Source of the DNA: an uncultured Acetatifactor sp.
Lineage (GTDB): Bacteria; Bacillota; Clostridia; Lachnospirales; Lachnospiraceae
NCBI GenBank assembly: GCA_910586775.1
Contig: CAJUJN010000104.1
Location: 1-13,462 of the forward strand
DNA: 13,462 bases
Direction of reading: 5' to 3'
Shown here: positions 6,114 to 13,462 of the stretch, piece by piece
Position numbering within the stretch: position 1 is the first letter of the stretch
Layout: each line of letters begins with the position of its first letter
Notes under the pieces: generated by a model
What the model saw: only the letters and a program-made list of their open reading frames with translations
Databases searched by the model: none
What the model was told of the DNA's origin: nothing
Position numbers and translations under genes: made by a program

Positions 6114-7793
6114 ATGAAAGGAAAGAAATTGTTGTCGCTGCTGATGTGTACGTTACTTGCAGCCGGTGCGCTGGGAGCCTGCGGACAGGAGGCAGGGGAT
6201 AGCGGGGGAGAGAGCCGGAATCAGTCATCGGAAGTGAAGGAGAGTTCCGGCACAGAGTCCCAGGAAGCCGCCCAGGGTGAAGGAACGAATGAGGAGCAGA
6301 CCTGGCAGGTGACTCTGGCCGTACCTGTGAATGGACCTGTGGACGAGAAAAACGAGACACTGGACTATCTGAATTCTCTGGTTCCGGGTCTGGAGTTCAA
6401 GATAGAGGCCATAGAGATCGGAAGCTACTGGGATATCCTGAATCCCAGGCTGGCATCCGGGGAGATTCCGGATATCTTCCACTGCCACAGTGATTCCATG
6501 TACCGTTCCTATCTGGAACAGGGAGTGCTGGGCGGCGTGGCGCCGGAGCTGATTAAAGAGTGTATGCCGGAATTTGTGAGTGACCTGAAGGAATGTGATG
6601 CCACAGGCGCCTGGAGCCTGGTGCTGGATAACGGTCTGATCTACGGACTGCCCATTGTGACCGGGGAGCGGACCTACAACTTTACCAACGGCTGGAGGAT
6701 GGATTGGCTGAAGGCTGTGGGAATTGATAAGGTACCGGAGACCGTGGAGGAATATGAAGAGGCTCTTACACGTTTTACCTTCAATGATCCGGACGGAAAC
6801 GGGGTGGACGATACCTATGGCACAACCCTGCGCGGCAAGGATTCCACCCCCAATCTGTTCCCTTCCTTGTTCGGGGCTTACGGGATCTTCCCGGGTATGT
6901 GGAATCTGGCAGAGGATGGGACGCTGAAATTCGGCATTACTGATCCCAGGGGAAAGGAAGCGCTGGAAAAACTGCACAGCTGGTATGAAAAGGGCCTGAT
7001 CGATCCGGAGTTTATATCCGTGGACGGAGTAGGCCGCACGGAAAAATGGGCCAACAGCAAGGTGGGGGCACTGGTGGATACCACCTATTATAACCTGCAG
7101 CCCGGCGATGCGATTTATGACGGCCTTCTGGCGCTTACGCCGGAGGCGGAGGTGGTGTCGGGACCTGCGCCCAAAGGAGAGGATGGCGACTATGGCTACA
7201 TGAACTGGGGCAGGTACACGAACCGGGTGGTATTCGGGAAAACTTTGCTCGCTGACGAAGAAAAATTAAAGAAGGTGCTGCAGCTCTATGACTTGATTAG
7301 TACGGATTTTGAAGTTTGTGCCAGACTTCGCTGCGGTGTGGAGGGAACCCATTGGGAGTATAACGAGTTTAGGGTTCCGCAGAAGTTTCCTGCATATTCG
7401 GACGCTGCAAACAACGGCCCTTCCGGCCTCAATACCTTCTGGCAGGGTGGAATTCCCTATACGCCCATTGTGGGAGATTTGTTTGAGGGAAGCAATATTG
7501 AAGAGCTGAATAAATACGGCAAAGAAGGCACACTGGTGAATGGCGAAAATTATTTCTCTTATCTGGGGAAATTCGTTCCGGATGAAGTGGGGACGGCATA
7601 TAAAGCCGAAGCGGATACGCTGTATAAGACCAATTTCATTGATTTCATCACCGGAGCCAGGCCGTTGGAGGAATATGACGCTTTTGTGGAGGAATGGATG
7701 GCAGCGGGCGGAGAGGCTTATACCAAAGCCCACAATGAATGCTGGCAGAATATTGAAACGATCATGGCGGAGGCGGAAAGTATTTTTAAATAA
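6114..7793 (+). CDS. Extracellular sugar-binding lipoprotein of an ABC transporter (LplA-like)
   Basis: Captures the substrate outside the cell and hands it to the two permeases encoded upstream. The start ATG 6114 has AAGGAG at 6101-6106, seven bases before it. A lipoprotein signal peptide occupies residues 1-22, with lipobox LGAC and acylated Cys23. A Ser/Glu/Gly-rich tether follows (~24-62). The binding fold then shows family hallmarks: a TLAVPVNG strand (~67-74), ASGEIPDIFHCHSD (~114-127), and NDPDGNGVDDTYG (224-236), a calcium-type loop often seen in this group of large solute-binding proteins. At 559 residues it has the length of the larger LplA-type proteins rather than the ~420 of the maltose type. 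The ligand is unknown; the downstream catabolic genes point to a HexNAc-containing oligosaccharide. Confidence 0.92.
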   Translation: MKGKKLLSLLMCTLLAAGALGACGQEAGDSGGESRNQSSEVKESSGTESQEAAQGEGTNEEQTWQVTLAVPVNGPVDEKNETLDYLNSLVPGLEFKIEAIEIGSYWDILNPRLASGEIPDIFHCHSDSMYRSYLEQGVLGGVAPELIKECMPEFVSDLKECDATGAWSLVLDNGLIYGLPIVTGERTYNFTNGWRMDWLKAVGIDKVPETVEEYEEALTRFTFNDPDGNGVDDTYGTTLRGKDSTPNLFPSLFGAYGIFPGMWNLAEDGTLKFGITDPRGKEALEKLHSWYEKGLIDPEFISVDGVGRTEKWANSKVGALVDTTYYNLQPGDAIYDGLLALTPEAEVVSGPAPKGEDGDYGYMNWGRYTNRVVFGKTLLADEEKLKKVLQLYDLISTDFEVCARLRCGVEGTHWEYNEFRVPQKFPAYSDAANNGPSGLNTFWQGGIPYTPIVGDLFEGSNIEELNKYGKEGTLVNGENYFSYLGKFVPDEVGTAYKAEADTLYKTNFIDFITGARPLEEYDAFVEEWMAAGGEAYTKAHNECWQNIETIMAEAESIFK

Positions 7794-7905
7794 GTCTCTC
7801 AGGATTTCCCCACGGCCGACGGAGCGACGGACGCATGCACGCAGCAAAACGGAGGCCGGGGACGCCTGCAGACGGAGTTGTTTGCGAAAAAGGGAGGATG
7901 GAGAC

Positions 7906-9663
7906 ATGGAACGACTGCTGCGATTTGATTTCGGGAATGATTTTGTCCCCCATGACCCGGGATTTATCAAGATTGAAAGGCTTTACCAGACTCCGGCATT
8001 TCTGTGGGTCTGTGAGATGAGGAACCGCTGGTTTTCGGAAACGGAATGTTCCCCCTGGCGGGACTGCCTGTACGGCAGGGAAGGAGAATTCCGGATGGGG
8101 CTTCCCGCAGGGGAATACTGCCTGAAGCTTTACTGTTATGATCCGGTACAGGAGCCGGAGCCTTTTGAAGTGTGGTTCGGCAGTACGGATGCCTATGCAC
8201 CCCGCCTGCAGGGAACTTATACGGAAAAAAGCTGGGTTAAGCCCCGAAAAGGGGAGAAGTTCTGTCTTTCTGCCAAGGTGAAACATACCGGCGGTATCCT
8301 GGCGGTGAGTTTTCCGGGAGAATATTTTGTAAACGGTATGGATGTATACGGCCCGGCGGGTACGGTGCCCTTTCCGGTCTATGAGGAAGGGATTCCGGAT
8401 AAGCTTCCCGTCCGGCAGGAGGTAGAGCAGCAGGGAAGCGATGACTGTAGGGCCATGCTGGAACAGATCTGTGAATGGCTGCTGAAGGTGCGCCGCAGCG
8501 ACGGTTTTATCGGGGATTTTGAGGAGGGAAAGCGGTTATGGTACACGGCGTCCTATCCTGTCCGGACGTTGTTGGCAGGCTATGCGCTTCTGCACAGATC
8601 TATGTACCGGGATGCTGTCTTCGGGATGCTGGACCGGTTTGTCTCGGAGCAGATGCCGGAGGGCGGCTTTACCCAGAGCTGCAGGGGAACGCCCACAGCG
8701 CTCCTGACAGAGGAAGAGTTGGAGAAAGTGCGCCGGAGCAACTGGATGAATCTGGCGGATGTGGGGAGTATGGTGGCGGCCCTGGCAGCAGCGTGCCATT
8801 ATGCGGAAGGAGAACGCCGGGGCTGCTATGAGGCAGCGGTGAGAAAATATCTGGATCAATGGGCCATGAGATTTCGGAGCAGGGAGGGCGGCTTTACCAA
8901 TGGATGGACCCTGGCCATGGACGATAAGGTGTACAGCGTGGCCACTGCTTCCACAGGATTGGCATGTGTGTTGTTTTATACGGTGACCGGGGAGGACCAT
9001 TATCTTGCCGTAGCGGAGGAAGCCGCATTGTATCTGGCAGAGAACTGGAATCCGGACGGAAGGCTGTGGAATCATATTTACAAGGGCACTTATCCGGGAC
9101 ATGACCATTATCAGGATGTGCGGGAATTCGGGGACGGATTTTATACCCTGGAAACCATCGCGGCAGTCCTTACCGTCAGCACCCGGGCAGAGGCAGGGGA
9201 GAAATTGTTCTCGGTTCTGGAAGCATATTTGTTCGGTGAGAAGGGACTGTTTGCCCTGAAGGGAGAGGAGGCCTGGTGGCCTCTGGAGAATTGTTGGCAT
9301 AACAGCAAGAGTGCGGGAAATCCTGTTTTGCTGGATGTATACCTGCGTTTCTGGGAGCGGTTCGGCAAAAATGTTCTATATCGGGACCAGGCGGCCGGAG
9401 AGCTTTCGCTGTGCAGGAAATTTCTGGCAACCCCCAGGTTTGCGTATCTTCTGGGAGTAATGTGCGATGAACCGGACAAAACGTATCCCTTTGCAAAACA
9501 CAGTATACAGTGCTGGAACGGATGTGCGGCGGCGGCCACGGGTTTTGCGGGAATTGCCATGGCACAGATGCTGTCACCGGGCCTGATATTCGGGCAGGGA
9601 CAGCGAACCTTTCTGGTGGATGGGTTTCCCGGGAACAGCGATGATGAAAAGATAGAGGCCTGA
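7906..9663 (+). CDS. Toroid (alpha/alpha) glycosidase-like enzyme with N-terminal sugar-binding domain; probably C-terminally truncated
   Basis: I start at ATG 7906 with AGGGAGG at 7891-7897, eight bases away; the frame is open upstream into the binding-protein gene, but that part is a shadow. Residues 5-150 look like a beta-sandwich carbohydrate-binding domain: FDFGNDFVPHDPGF at 7-20 and FRMGLPAGEYCLKLY at 62-76, ending FVNGMDVYG, a pattern seen ahead of rhamnogalacturonan-degrading esterases and lyases. Residues ~180-500 have regular helical repeats with glycine/aromatic corners: EGGFTQ, REGGFTNGW, NPDGRLWNHIYKG, YPGHDHYQDVREFGDGFYTLE and KGLFALKGEEAWWPL, as in six-hairpin glycosidases or related toroids. 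There is no signal peptide, so it should act inside on imported oligosaccharide. I cannot name a GH or PL family or the catalytic residues. A TGA at 9661-9663 ends it after 585 codons, but the same frame goes on coding to 9930. Confidence 0.75.
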   Translation: MERLLRFDFGNDFVPHDPGFIKIERLYQTPAFLWVCEMRNRWFSETECSPWRDCLYGREGEFRMGLPAGEYCLKLYCYDPVQEPEPFEVWFGSTDAYAPRLQGTYTEKSWVKPRKGEKFCLSAKVKHTGGILAVSFPGEYFVNGMDVYGPAGTVPFPVYEEGIPDKLPVRQEVEQQGSDDCRAMLEQICEWLLKVRRSDGFIGDFEEGKRLWYTASYPVRTLLAGYALLHRSMYRDAVFGMLDRFVSEQMPEGGFTQSCRGTPTALLTEEELEKVRRSNWMNLADVGSMVAALAAACHYAEGERRGCYEAAVRKYLDQWAMRFRSREGGFTNGWTLAMDDKVYSVATASTGLACVLFYTVTGEDHYLAVAEEAALYLAENWNPDGRLWNHIYKGTYPGHDHYQDVREFGDGFYTLETIAAVLTVSTRAEAGEKLFSVLEAYLFGEKGLFALKGEEAWWPLENCWHNSKSAGNPVLLDVYLRFWERFGKNVLYRDQAAGELSLCRKFLATPRFAYLLGVMCDEPDKTYPFAKHSIQCWNGCAAAATGFAGIAMAQMLSPGLIFGQGQRTFLVDGFPGNSDDEKIEA

Positions 9664-9930
9664 AGAGAATACGTCATCAGCCGGGCGGTTACGGTGAGTT
9701 CCGGTATGACGGTGCTGTTGGACAATTGTGATATAAGACAGGAGGACGGCATGTTTGACAATGTGTTTCGGGGAGCCAATATCCATCTGGACCCGGAAGA
9801 CCTGTCCGCGCCGGCCCTGTCTATAGAACCCTTGGAGAAGGTGAAGATGGACAATATTGATACAAAACGGAAAAACGGAAAGATATATGGCACATTCCGG
9901 ATAAAGACGGGAGGCAGAAATGATACATAG
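9664..9930 (+). pseudogene. In-frame C-terminal continuation of the toroid enzyme beyond TGA 9661
   Basis: Directly after the TGA, in the same frame, 88 sense codons continue to a TAG at 9928-9930. They begin REYVISRAVTVSSGMTVLL and look like ordinary beta-rich protein, as expected for the C-terminal beta domain of toroid glycosidases. Together the two parts give a 674-codon frame whose end overlaps the nagB start by 11 bases, the tight coupling one expects of an intact operon gene. A single C-to-T (CGA to TGA) or G-to-A (TGG to TGA) change would explain it. Separate translation is also possible: GTG 9694 has no ribosome site, but ATG 9751 has AGGAGG at 9740-9745 with five bases spacing, which would give a 59-residue protein. 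Confidence 0.55.
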
Positions 9931-10687
9931 ACGATACGACGATATTGTTTTAACTATATGCGATACAAGGGAAGAGATGGGACGGCAGGCGGCTGCGGAG
10001 GCGGCGGACTGTCTGCGGCGGCTGCTGGAAAGGGAAGAGAAGGTAAACTGCATGTTTGCAGCAGCTCCGTCCCAGACAGAATTCCTGACAGCGCTGTGCA
10101 GGGAGGAGGGAATTGACTGGGGGCGTGTGAATGCCTTTCACATGGATGAATATGCAGGATTGTCCGATGATATGCAGGGATCCTTCGGCGGTTATTTACG
10201 GGAACATATCTTTGACAGATGTGCCTTCGGGAAGGTCAATCTGATTGACGGCAAGGGGAAGCCCGGAGAGGAAGCTGCCCGGTATGGGAAACTGATTGCC
10301 TCCGCTCCCCTTCATATGGTATTTCTGGGAATCGGAGAAAATGGTCATATCGCCTTTAACGATCCCCATGAGGCAGATTTTCAGGATCCGCAGCCTATGA
10401 AGACTGTGAAACTGGATGAGGTGTGCCGGATGCAGCAGGTGCATGATGGGTGTTTTCCCTCCCTTACGCAGGTGCCGGAGCTGGCTTTGACCGTAACCTG
10501 CCCGGTGTTGGCATCGGCAGAGTATGTGTTTTGTATCGTGCCCGGTATGAGAAAACGGGAGGCATTGACGCGGACGCTGACCGGTCCGGTGGAGGAGAGC
10601 TGTCCGGCCAGTATACTGCGCAGGGCCGGGAATGTGCGGATGTATGCGGACCGGGAATGTGCGAGAGAATTGACGGAAGCGATGTGA
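9920..10687 (+). CDS. nagB: Glucosamine-6-phosphate deaminase (NagB family)
   Basis: Cytoplasmic enzyme converting glucosamine-6-phosphate to fructose-6-phosphate and ammonia, the exit step of amino-sugar use. The start ATG 9920 has GGGAGG at 9909-9914 and overlaps the preceding frame by 11 bases. Motifs: FHMDEYAGL at 73-81 (the conserved acid pair Asp76/Glu77 of the deaminase site) and LGIGENGHIAFNDP at 136-149, with His143 matching the ring-opening histidine. The segment with EADFQDP and QQVHDGCFPSL (~151-182), and later GPVEESCPASIL (222-233), belong to a NagB-like subgroup; E. coli NagB has D where this protein has E140. The phosphate loop is AAPSQ at 48-52 rather than the classical TGxTP. 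It could therefore act on a related amino-sugar phosphate such as galactosamine-6-phosphate; the nagA two genes on favours glucosamine-6-phosphate. 255 residues is normal. Confidence 0.87.
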   Translation: MIHRRYDDIVLTICDTREEMGRQAAAEAADCLRRLLEREEKVNCMFAAAPSQTEFLTALCREEGIDWGRVNAFHMDEYAGLSDDMQGSFGGYLREHIFDRCAFGKVNLIDGKGKPGEEAARYGKLIASAPLHMVFLGIGENGHIAFNDPHEADFQDPQPMKTVKLDEVCRMQQVHDGCFPSLTQVPELALTVTCPVLASAEYVFCIVPGMRKREALTRTLTGPVEESCPASILRRAGNVRMYADRECARELTEAM

Positions 10688-10796
10688 GGGAACAGCGCCG
10701 GCGTCATGGGCATGAGGGGATGCGGCCGGGGCAGGCGGAAAGCGGCAAAACGGAGAGTGCCGCAGGATGCGGAAACCGTGCCGGTGTAAGGGATTG

Positions 10797-10809
10797 GCGG
10801 CAATGCCGC
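10797..10809 (+). other. Small hairpin GCGGC-AAT-GCCGC just upstream of the epimerase ribosome site
   Basis: Perfect 5-base GC stem with a 3-base loop, ending one base before the GGGAG ribosome site of the epimerase gene, in an otherwise featureless 133-base gap. It could tune translation; it may also be chance in GC-rich DNA. Confidence 0.3.
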
Positions 10810-10820
10810 GGGAGTATGCT

Positions 10821-12104
10821 ATGGAGATCAGGGGAGCAGAATATAAAAGATTGATCGAGGAAGAATTTTATCCATATTGGAGACGTTTTCGGGATCGGGA
10901 ATACGGGGGTATTCTGAACTGCATAAGCAATGACGGTAGGCAGTTATTGTCTGAACGAAAATACGCCTGGTCCCAGGGGCGCTGGCTCTGGATTTTGGCC
11001 AGTCTGTATGACATGGCGCGGCGGGGAAGCCTTCGTCTGGACTGCGGGGAACTGGAGTCATGGATGGAAGAGACCGGCGGTTTTCTGGCAAAGTATGTCA
11101 TTTCGGAGGACGGGCGCTGCTGTCACTTTTTGGAGCGGGACGGAAGAGCCGTTTTGGATACGCGTACCGGACGCCGGGATGCCAGTATTTATACGGACTG
11201 CTTTGTCCTTCTGGGCATGGCTCAGGATGCGCAGGTCAGGCGGAGGGAAGAAGCCGTTCCCGGGGTGAGCGCTCTTTACAATGGCATTGCGGAGCGGATT
11301 GCAGCGGGAAATTATCTGACGGAGCCTTACCCCGTACCGGCAGGATACCGGGCTCATGGTATTCCCATGATTTTGCTGAATGTAATCTCCTGCTATATCA
11401 GGATGAAGAAAAGTTTTGGGATGTGCTGTGAGGAAGAGATCCGGTACGGGTTGGAGCTGACAGAGGACATCTGGAATTCGTTTTACGACGGAAGTTATAT
11501 ACGGGAATTTCGGAAAAACGGTTCGGGCAGAACGAGGGAGCTGCTGGAGGGCCAGGTCAACCCCGGACATACCCTGGAGGATTTATGGTTCCAGATTGAG
11601 TTTTTGAAGGAGCATGGAGAATTGGAAAAGTATCTGTCCCGGATCTGTAAGGCGGCGGAGAGTACCTTCCTGTTGGGCTGGGACAGTGAATTCGGCGGGC
11701 TTTTTCGCTTTGTGGACAGGGATGGCGGAAGGCCCCGGGGAGAGGGAAACGAGGAGGAGCAGCCGGCAGATTCGGACAGAGCGGAGTATGAGAAAATGGT
11801 TCTGGGTACCTGGGACAGCAAGCTCTGGTGGCCCCATGCGGAGGCTCTGTACCTGTTCGCCCTTCTGTATGAGCTGACAGGCGAGAGCAGGTGGCAGGCT
11901 CTGTATGAAAAAAGCAGGGACTATGCGTTTTCGGTTTTCCCGGATCGCTGCCTGGGGGAATGGGTTCAGATCCGGCGCCGGGACGGAATGCCCGAGGACA
12001 GGGTGGTGGCGCTTCCGGTGAAGGATCCGTTTCATATTTTACGAAGTTTTATTAAGCTGGTGGAACTGGCAGAGAGGACATCGGGAGGGACATATTTTGA
12101 ATAA
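10821..12104 (+). CDS. N-acylglucosamine 2-epimerase (AGE) family protein
   Basis: Expected to interconvert N-acetylmannosamine and N-acetylglucosamine as free sugars in the cytoplasm; family members also epimerise glucose/mannose or cellobiose-type sugars. I start at ATG 10821: GGGAG at 10810-10814 is six bases away, and the 427-residue product begins EYKRLIEEEFYPYWRRF, the usual first helix. The in-frame ATGs at 10767 and 10803 have no ribosome site. Family motifs run in order: EYGGILNCISNDG (27-39), YAWSQGRWLW with Arg54 (48-57), a RAHGIPM segment (177-183), NPGHTLEDLWF with His250 (247-257), FGGLFRFVDRDG (291-302), LWWPHAEALY (335-344) and DPFHILR with His405 (402-408). These include the arginine and histidines of the (alpha/alpha)6 active site. 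It sits 133 bases after nagB and overlaps nagA by eight bases. Position between nagB and nagA favours the N-acetylmannosamine reaction (inference). Confidence 0.88.
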   Translation: MEIRGAEYKRLIEEEFYPYWRRFRDREYGGILNCISNDGRQLLSERKYAWSQGRWLWILASLYDMARRGSLRLDCGELESWMEETGGFLAKYVISEDGRCCHFLERDGRAVLDTRTGRRDASIYTDCFVLLGMAQDAQVRRREEAVPGVSALYNGIAERIAAGNYLTEPYPVPAGYRAHGIPMILLNVISCYIRMKKSFGMCCEEEIRYGLELTEDIWNSFYDGSYIREFRKNGSGRTRELLEGQVNPGHTLEDLWFQIEFLKEHGELEKYLSRICKAAESTFLLGWDSEFGGLFRFVDRDGGRPRGEGNEEEQPADSDRAEYEKMVLGTWDSKLWWPHAEALYLFALLYELTGESRWQALYEKSRDYAFSVFPDRCLGEWVQIRRRDGMPEDRVVALPVKDPFHILRSFIKLVELAERTSGGTYFE

Positions 12105-13380
12105 AGCAGAGGAAAGAGAGATCTGGATAAAAAATGCCAGGATCATTACGGAGACAGGAATCGTCAGTGGTTCTGTCATGGTGCGGGGGAGTAAGATTGA
12201 ACGGGTGGTGCGGAAAGCGGAGCAGGAGAGCGGAAGCCGGGAGGGGGAGGCGGATACATATGTCTGCGGAGCAGGTGCAGATATACGCTTCCCGGCCCGG
12301 GAGATTATGTCCGCAGAACAGGAAAAAGTGATTATAGATGCCGGAGGACTGTATCTGTCCCCCGGCTTTATTGATATTCATACCCACGGCGGAGGAGGTT
12401 GCGACTTCATGGACGGAACCCTGGAGGCGATAGAGACTGCCTGCCGGATGCACCTTGCCCACGGAACTACTTCCATCGTGCCTACCACGCTGGCCGGTTC
12501 ACAGGAGGGGCTGCTTTCTTTCCTGGCTCTGTTTGAAGGGATGGAGCAAAAGAAGGAGGGATGCCCGGAGATTCTGGGGCTTCACCTGGAGGGGCCGTAC
12601 TTTGCGCCGGGACAGAAAGGGGCACAGAATCCGGCATGGCTGCGAAATCCGGATCCGAAAGAATACATGGAGGTATTGTCTGCCACAAACCGCATATGCA
12701 GGTGGTCTTTTGCACCGGAGCTGTCCGGGGGAGCTGCCTTTTTGCAGGAACTGCGCCGGAGGGGAATTGTCAGCTCACTGGCCCACTCGGATGCGGACTG
12801 CAGGCAGGTCTTCCAGGCCTGTGAGAATGGTCTTGCGGCGCTTACCCATTTTTATTCCTGTATGACCGGAGTAACCAGAAGACATGGATTTCGGACGGCG
12901 GGAGCCATAGAGGCGGGATACCTTCTGGACAGTTTATATGTAGAGGTGATTGCGGACGGATGTCATCTTCCGGAAGAGCTATTGTCCCTGATCTACAAGA
13001 TAAAGGGTGCGGAGCGGATTTGTCTCGTAACGGACAGTATGCGGGCAGCGGGAATGCCGGATGGGGAATATCTCCTGGGAAGCGGGCAGGAGGGGATACG
13101 CTGCATCAAGGAGGACGGCGTGGCAAAGCTGCAGGACCGCAGCGCATTTGCCGGAAGTGTGGCCACGGCGGACAGGTTGGTACGTACCTTTCGGAGACTG
13201 ACAGATGCGCCGCTGTATCAGGCAGTCAAAATGATGAGCCTGACGCCGGCCACACTGATGGGGGTGGAGGAGAGGAAGGGGTCTGTTGCGGAAGGAAAGG
13301 ATGCGGATCTGTTGCTGTTTGATGAGGAGATCCGAATCAAGGGGGTGATGGCGAGAGGGAAATTTGCAGGAGTCTATTGA
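12097..13380 (+). CDS. nagA: N-acetylglucosamine-6-phosphate deacetylase (NagA)
   Basis: Hydrolyses N-acetylglucosamine-6-phosphate to glucosamine-6-phosphate and acetate, the substrate for the NagB encoded two genes upstream. The start is TTG 12097, overlapping the epimerase stop by eight bases, with GGGAGGG at 12083-12089 seven bases before it; no ATG fits better. An amidohydrolase barrel with a small N-terminal beta domain. Motifs: PGFIDIHTHGGGGCDFMD with His95/His97 (89-106), LHLEGPY with metal ligand Glu165, LAHSDAD with His230, LTHFYSCMTG with His251, VIADGCHLP with His290, and LVTDSMRAAGMPDGEY with catalytic Asp313. FAGSVATADRLVR follows at 351. The family usually has about 380 residues; this one has 427, mostly because of a polar insertion at ~40-77 in the N-terminal beta domain. 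All catalytic residues are present, so it should be active. Confidence 0.93.
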   Translation: MNKAEEREIWIKNARIITETGIVSGSVMVRGSKIERVVRKAEQESGSREGEADTYVCGAGADIRFPAREIMSAEQEKVIIDAGGLYLSPGFIDIHTHGGGGCDFMDGTLEAIETACRMHLAHGTTSIVPTTLAGSQEGLLSFLALFEGMEQKKEGCPEILGLHLEGPYFAPGQKGAQNPAWLRNPDPKEYMEVLSATNRICRWSFAPELSGGAAFLQELRRRGIVSSLAHSDADCRQVFQACENGLAALTHFYSCMTGVTRRHGFRTAGAIEAGYLLDSLYVEVIADGCHLPEELLSLIYKIKGAERICLVTDSMRAAGMPDGEYLLGSGQEGIRCIKEDGVAKLQDRSAFAGSVATADRLVRTFRRLTDAPLYQAVKMMSLTPATLMGVEERKGSVAEGKDADLLLFDEEIRIKGVMARGKFAGVY

Positions 13381-13405
13381 CAAACAACTGATTATGGTGT
13401 ATATA
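13377..13405 (+). promoter_or_regulatory. Sigma-A-type promoter overlapping the nagA stop codon
   Basis: A perfect -35 TTGACA (13377-13382) shares bases with the nagA TGA stop, followed after 17 bases by TATATA (13400-13405). It points rightwards, to a gene outside the window, with transcription starting near 13412. Confidence 0.6.
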
Positions 13406-13411
13406 TAACCT

Positions 13412-13429
13412 GTCTTTGGTAGTAAAGAC
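13412..13429 (+). promoter_or_regulatory. Inverted repeat GTCTTT-N6-AAAGAC at the expected transcription start
   Basis: Perfect 6-base arms around a 6-base centre, placed exactly where transcription from the promoter at 13377-13405 would begin. That position suits a repressor operator. It is unlikely to be the terminator of the nag genes: the stem is AT-rich and is followed by As, not Ts. The remaining bases to the window end show no start of a gene that I can support. Confidence 0.45.
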
Positions 13430-13462
13430 TGAAAAATGGTGCAAACTGGAAGTAAAATCAGT

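Noticed and set aside
7540..7905. Upstream extension of the toroid gene to 7540
   Set aside because: This part overlaps the binding-protein gene in another frame and reads as Arg/Pro/Trp-rich noise; ATG 7906 has a good ribosome site.
9661..9720. Selenocysteine at the in-frame TGA
   Set aside because: No convincing bacterial SECIS hairpin follows, and the family has no known redox role; a nonsense change is simpler.
1..13462. CRISPR arrays, tRNA/rRNA genes, insertion sequences
   Set aside because: I saw no regularly spaced repeats, no tRNA cloverleaf or rRNA motifs, and no transposase-like protein in any frame.

Overview
This window looks like a piece of a Firmicutes genome, most probably a gut-type Clostridia/Lachnospiraceae. 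That is an inference from strong AGGAGG-type ribosome binding sites, TTG starts with good Shine-Dalgarno sequences, a YesM/YesN-type two-component pair, a binding-protein-dependent sugar transporter of the LplB/YtcP type with no ATPase of its own, and roughly 50-55% GC coding DNA broken by AT-rich regulatory gaps. Every gene I can support is on the + strand. It reads as a carbohydrate-utilisation locus.

Layout. Positions 3-614: 3' part of a GH5 cellulase-type endoglucanase, cut by the window edge; its linker appears to run on in another frame after an A6 tract. Positions 780-3335: sensor histidine kinase and AraC-type response regulator, 15 bases apart. Positions 3336-3960: regulatory region with two copies of a 35-base element, each exactly 21 bases upstream of a -10 hexamer. 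The first copy drives a 75-codon gene that I read as an internally deleted GH78 alpha-L-rhamnosidase; the second drives the transporter. Positions 3961-7793: two ABC permeases and a substrate-binding lipoprotein. Positions 7906-9930: a multidomain toroid (alpha/alpha) glycosidase-like gene of unknown specificity, split by an in-frame TGA at 9661-9663. Positions 9920-13380: NagB-type glucosamine-6-phosphate deaminase, an N-acylglucosamine 2-epimerase family protein, and NagA N-acetylglucosamine-6-phosphate deacetylase. A consensus-like promoter overlaps the nagA stop and points out of the window, with an inverted repeat at the expected start of transcription.

How the genes may work together (inference). 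The kinase would sense an extracellular sugar and the regulator would bind the duplicated element to switch on the transporter. Imported oligosaccharide would be cut by the toroid enzyme. The epimerase would interconvert N-acetylmannosamine and N-acetylglucosamine; after phosphorylation by a kinase not present here, NagA and NagB would deliver fructose-6-phosphate and ammonia. The set suggests uptake of a HexNAc-containing glycan, possibly with rhamnose or uronic acid, by a locus in which two or three glycosidase genes are decaying or recoded.
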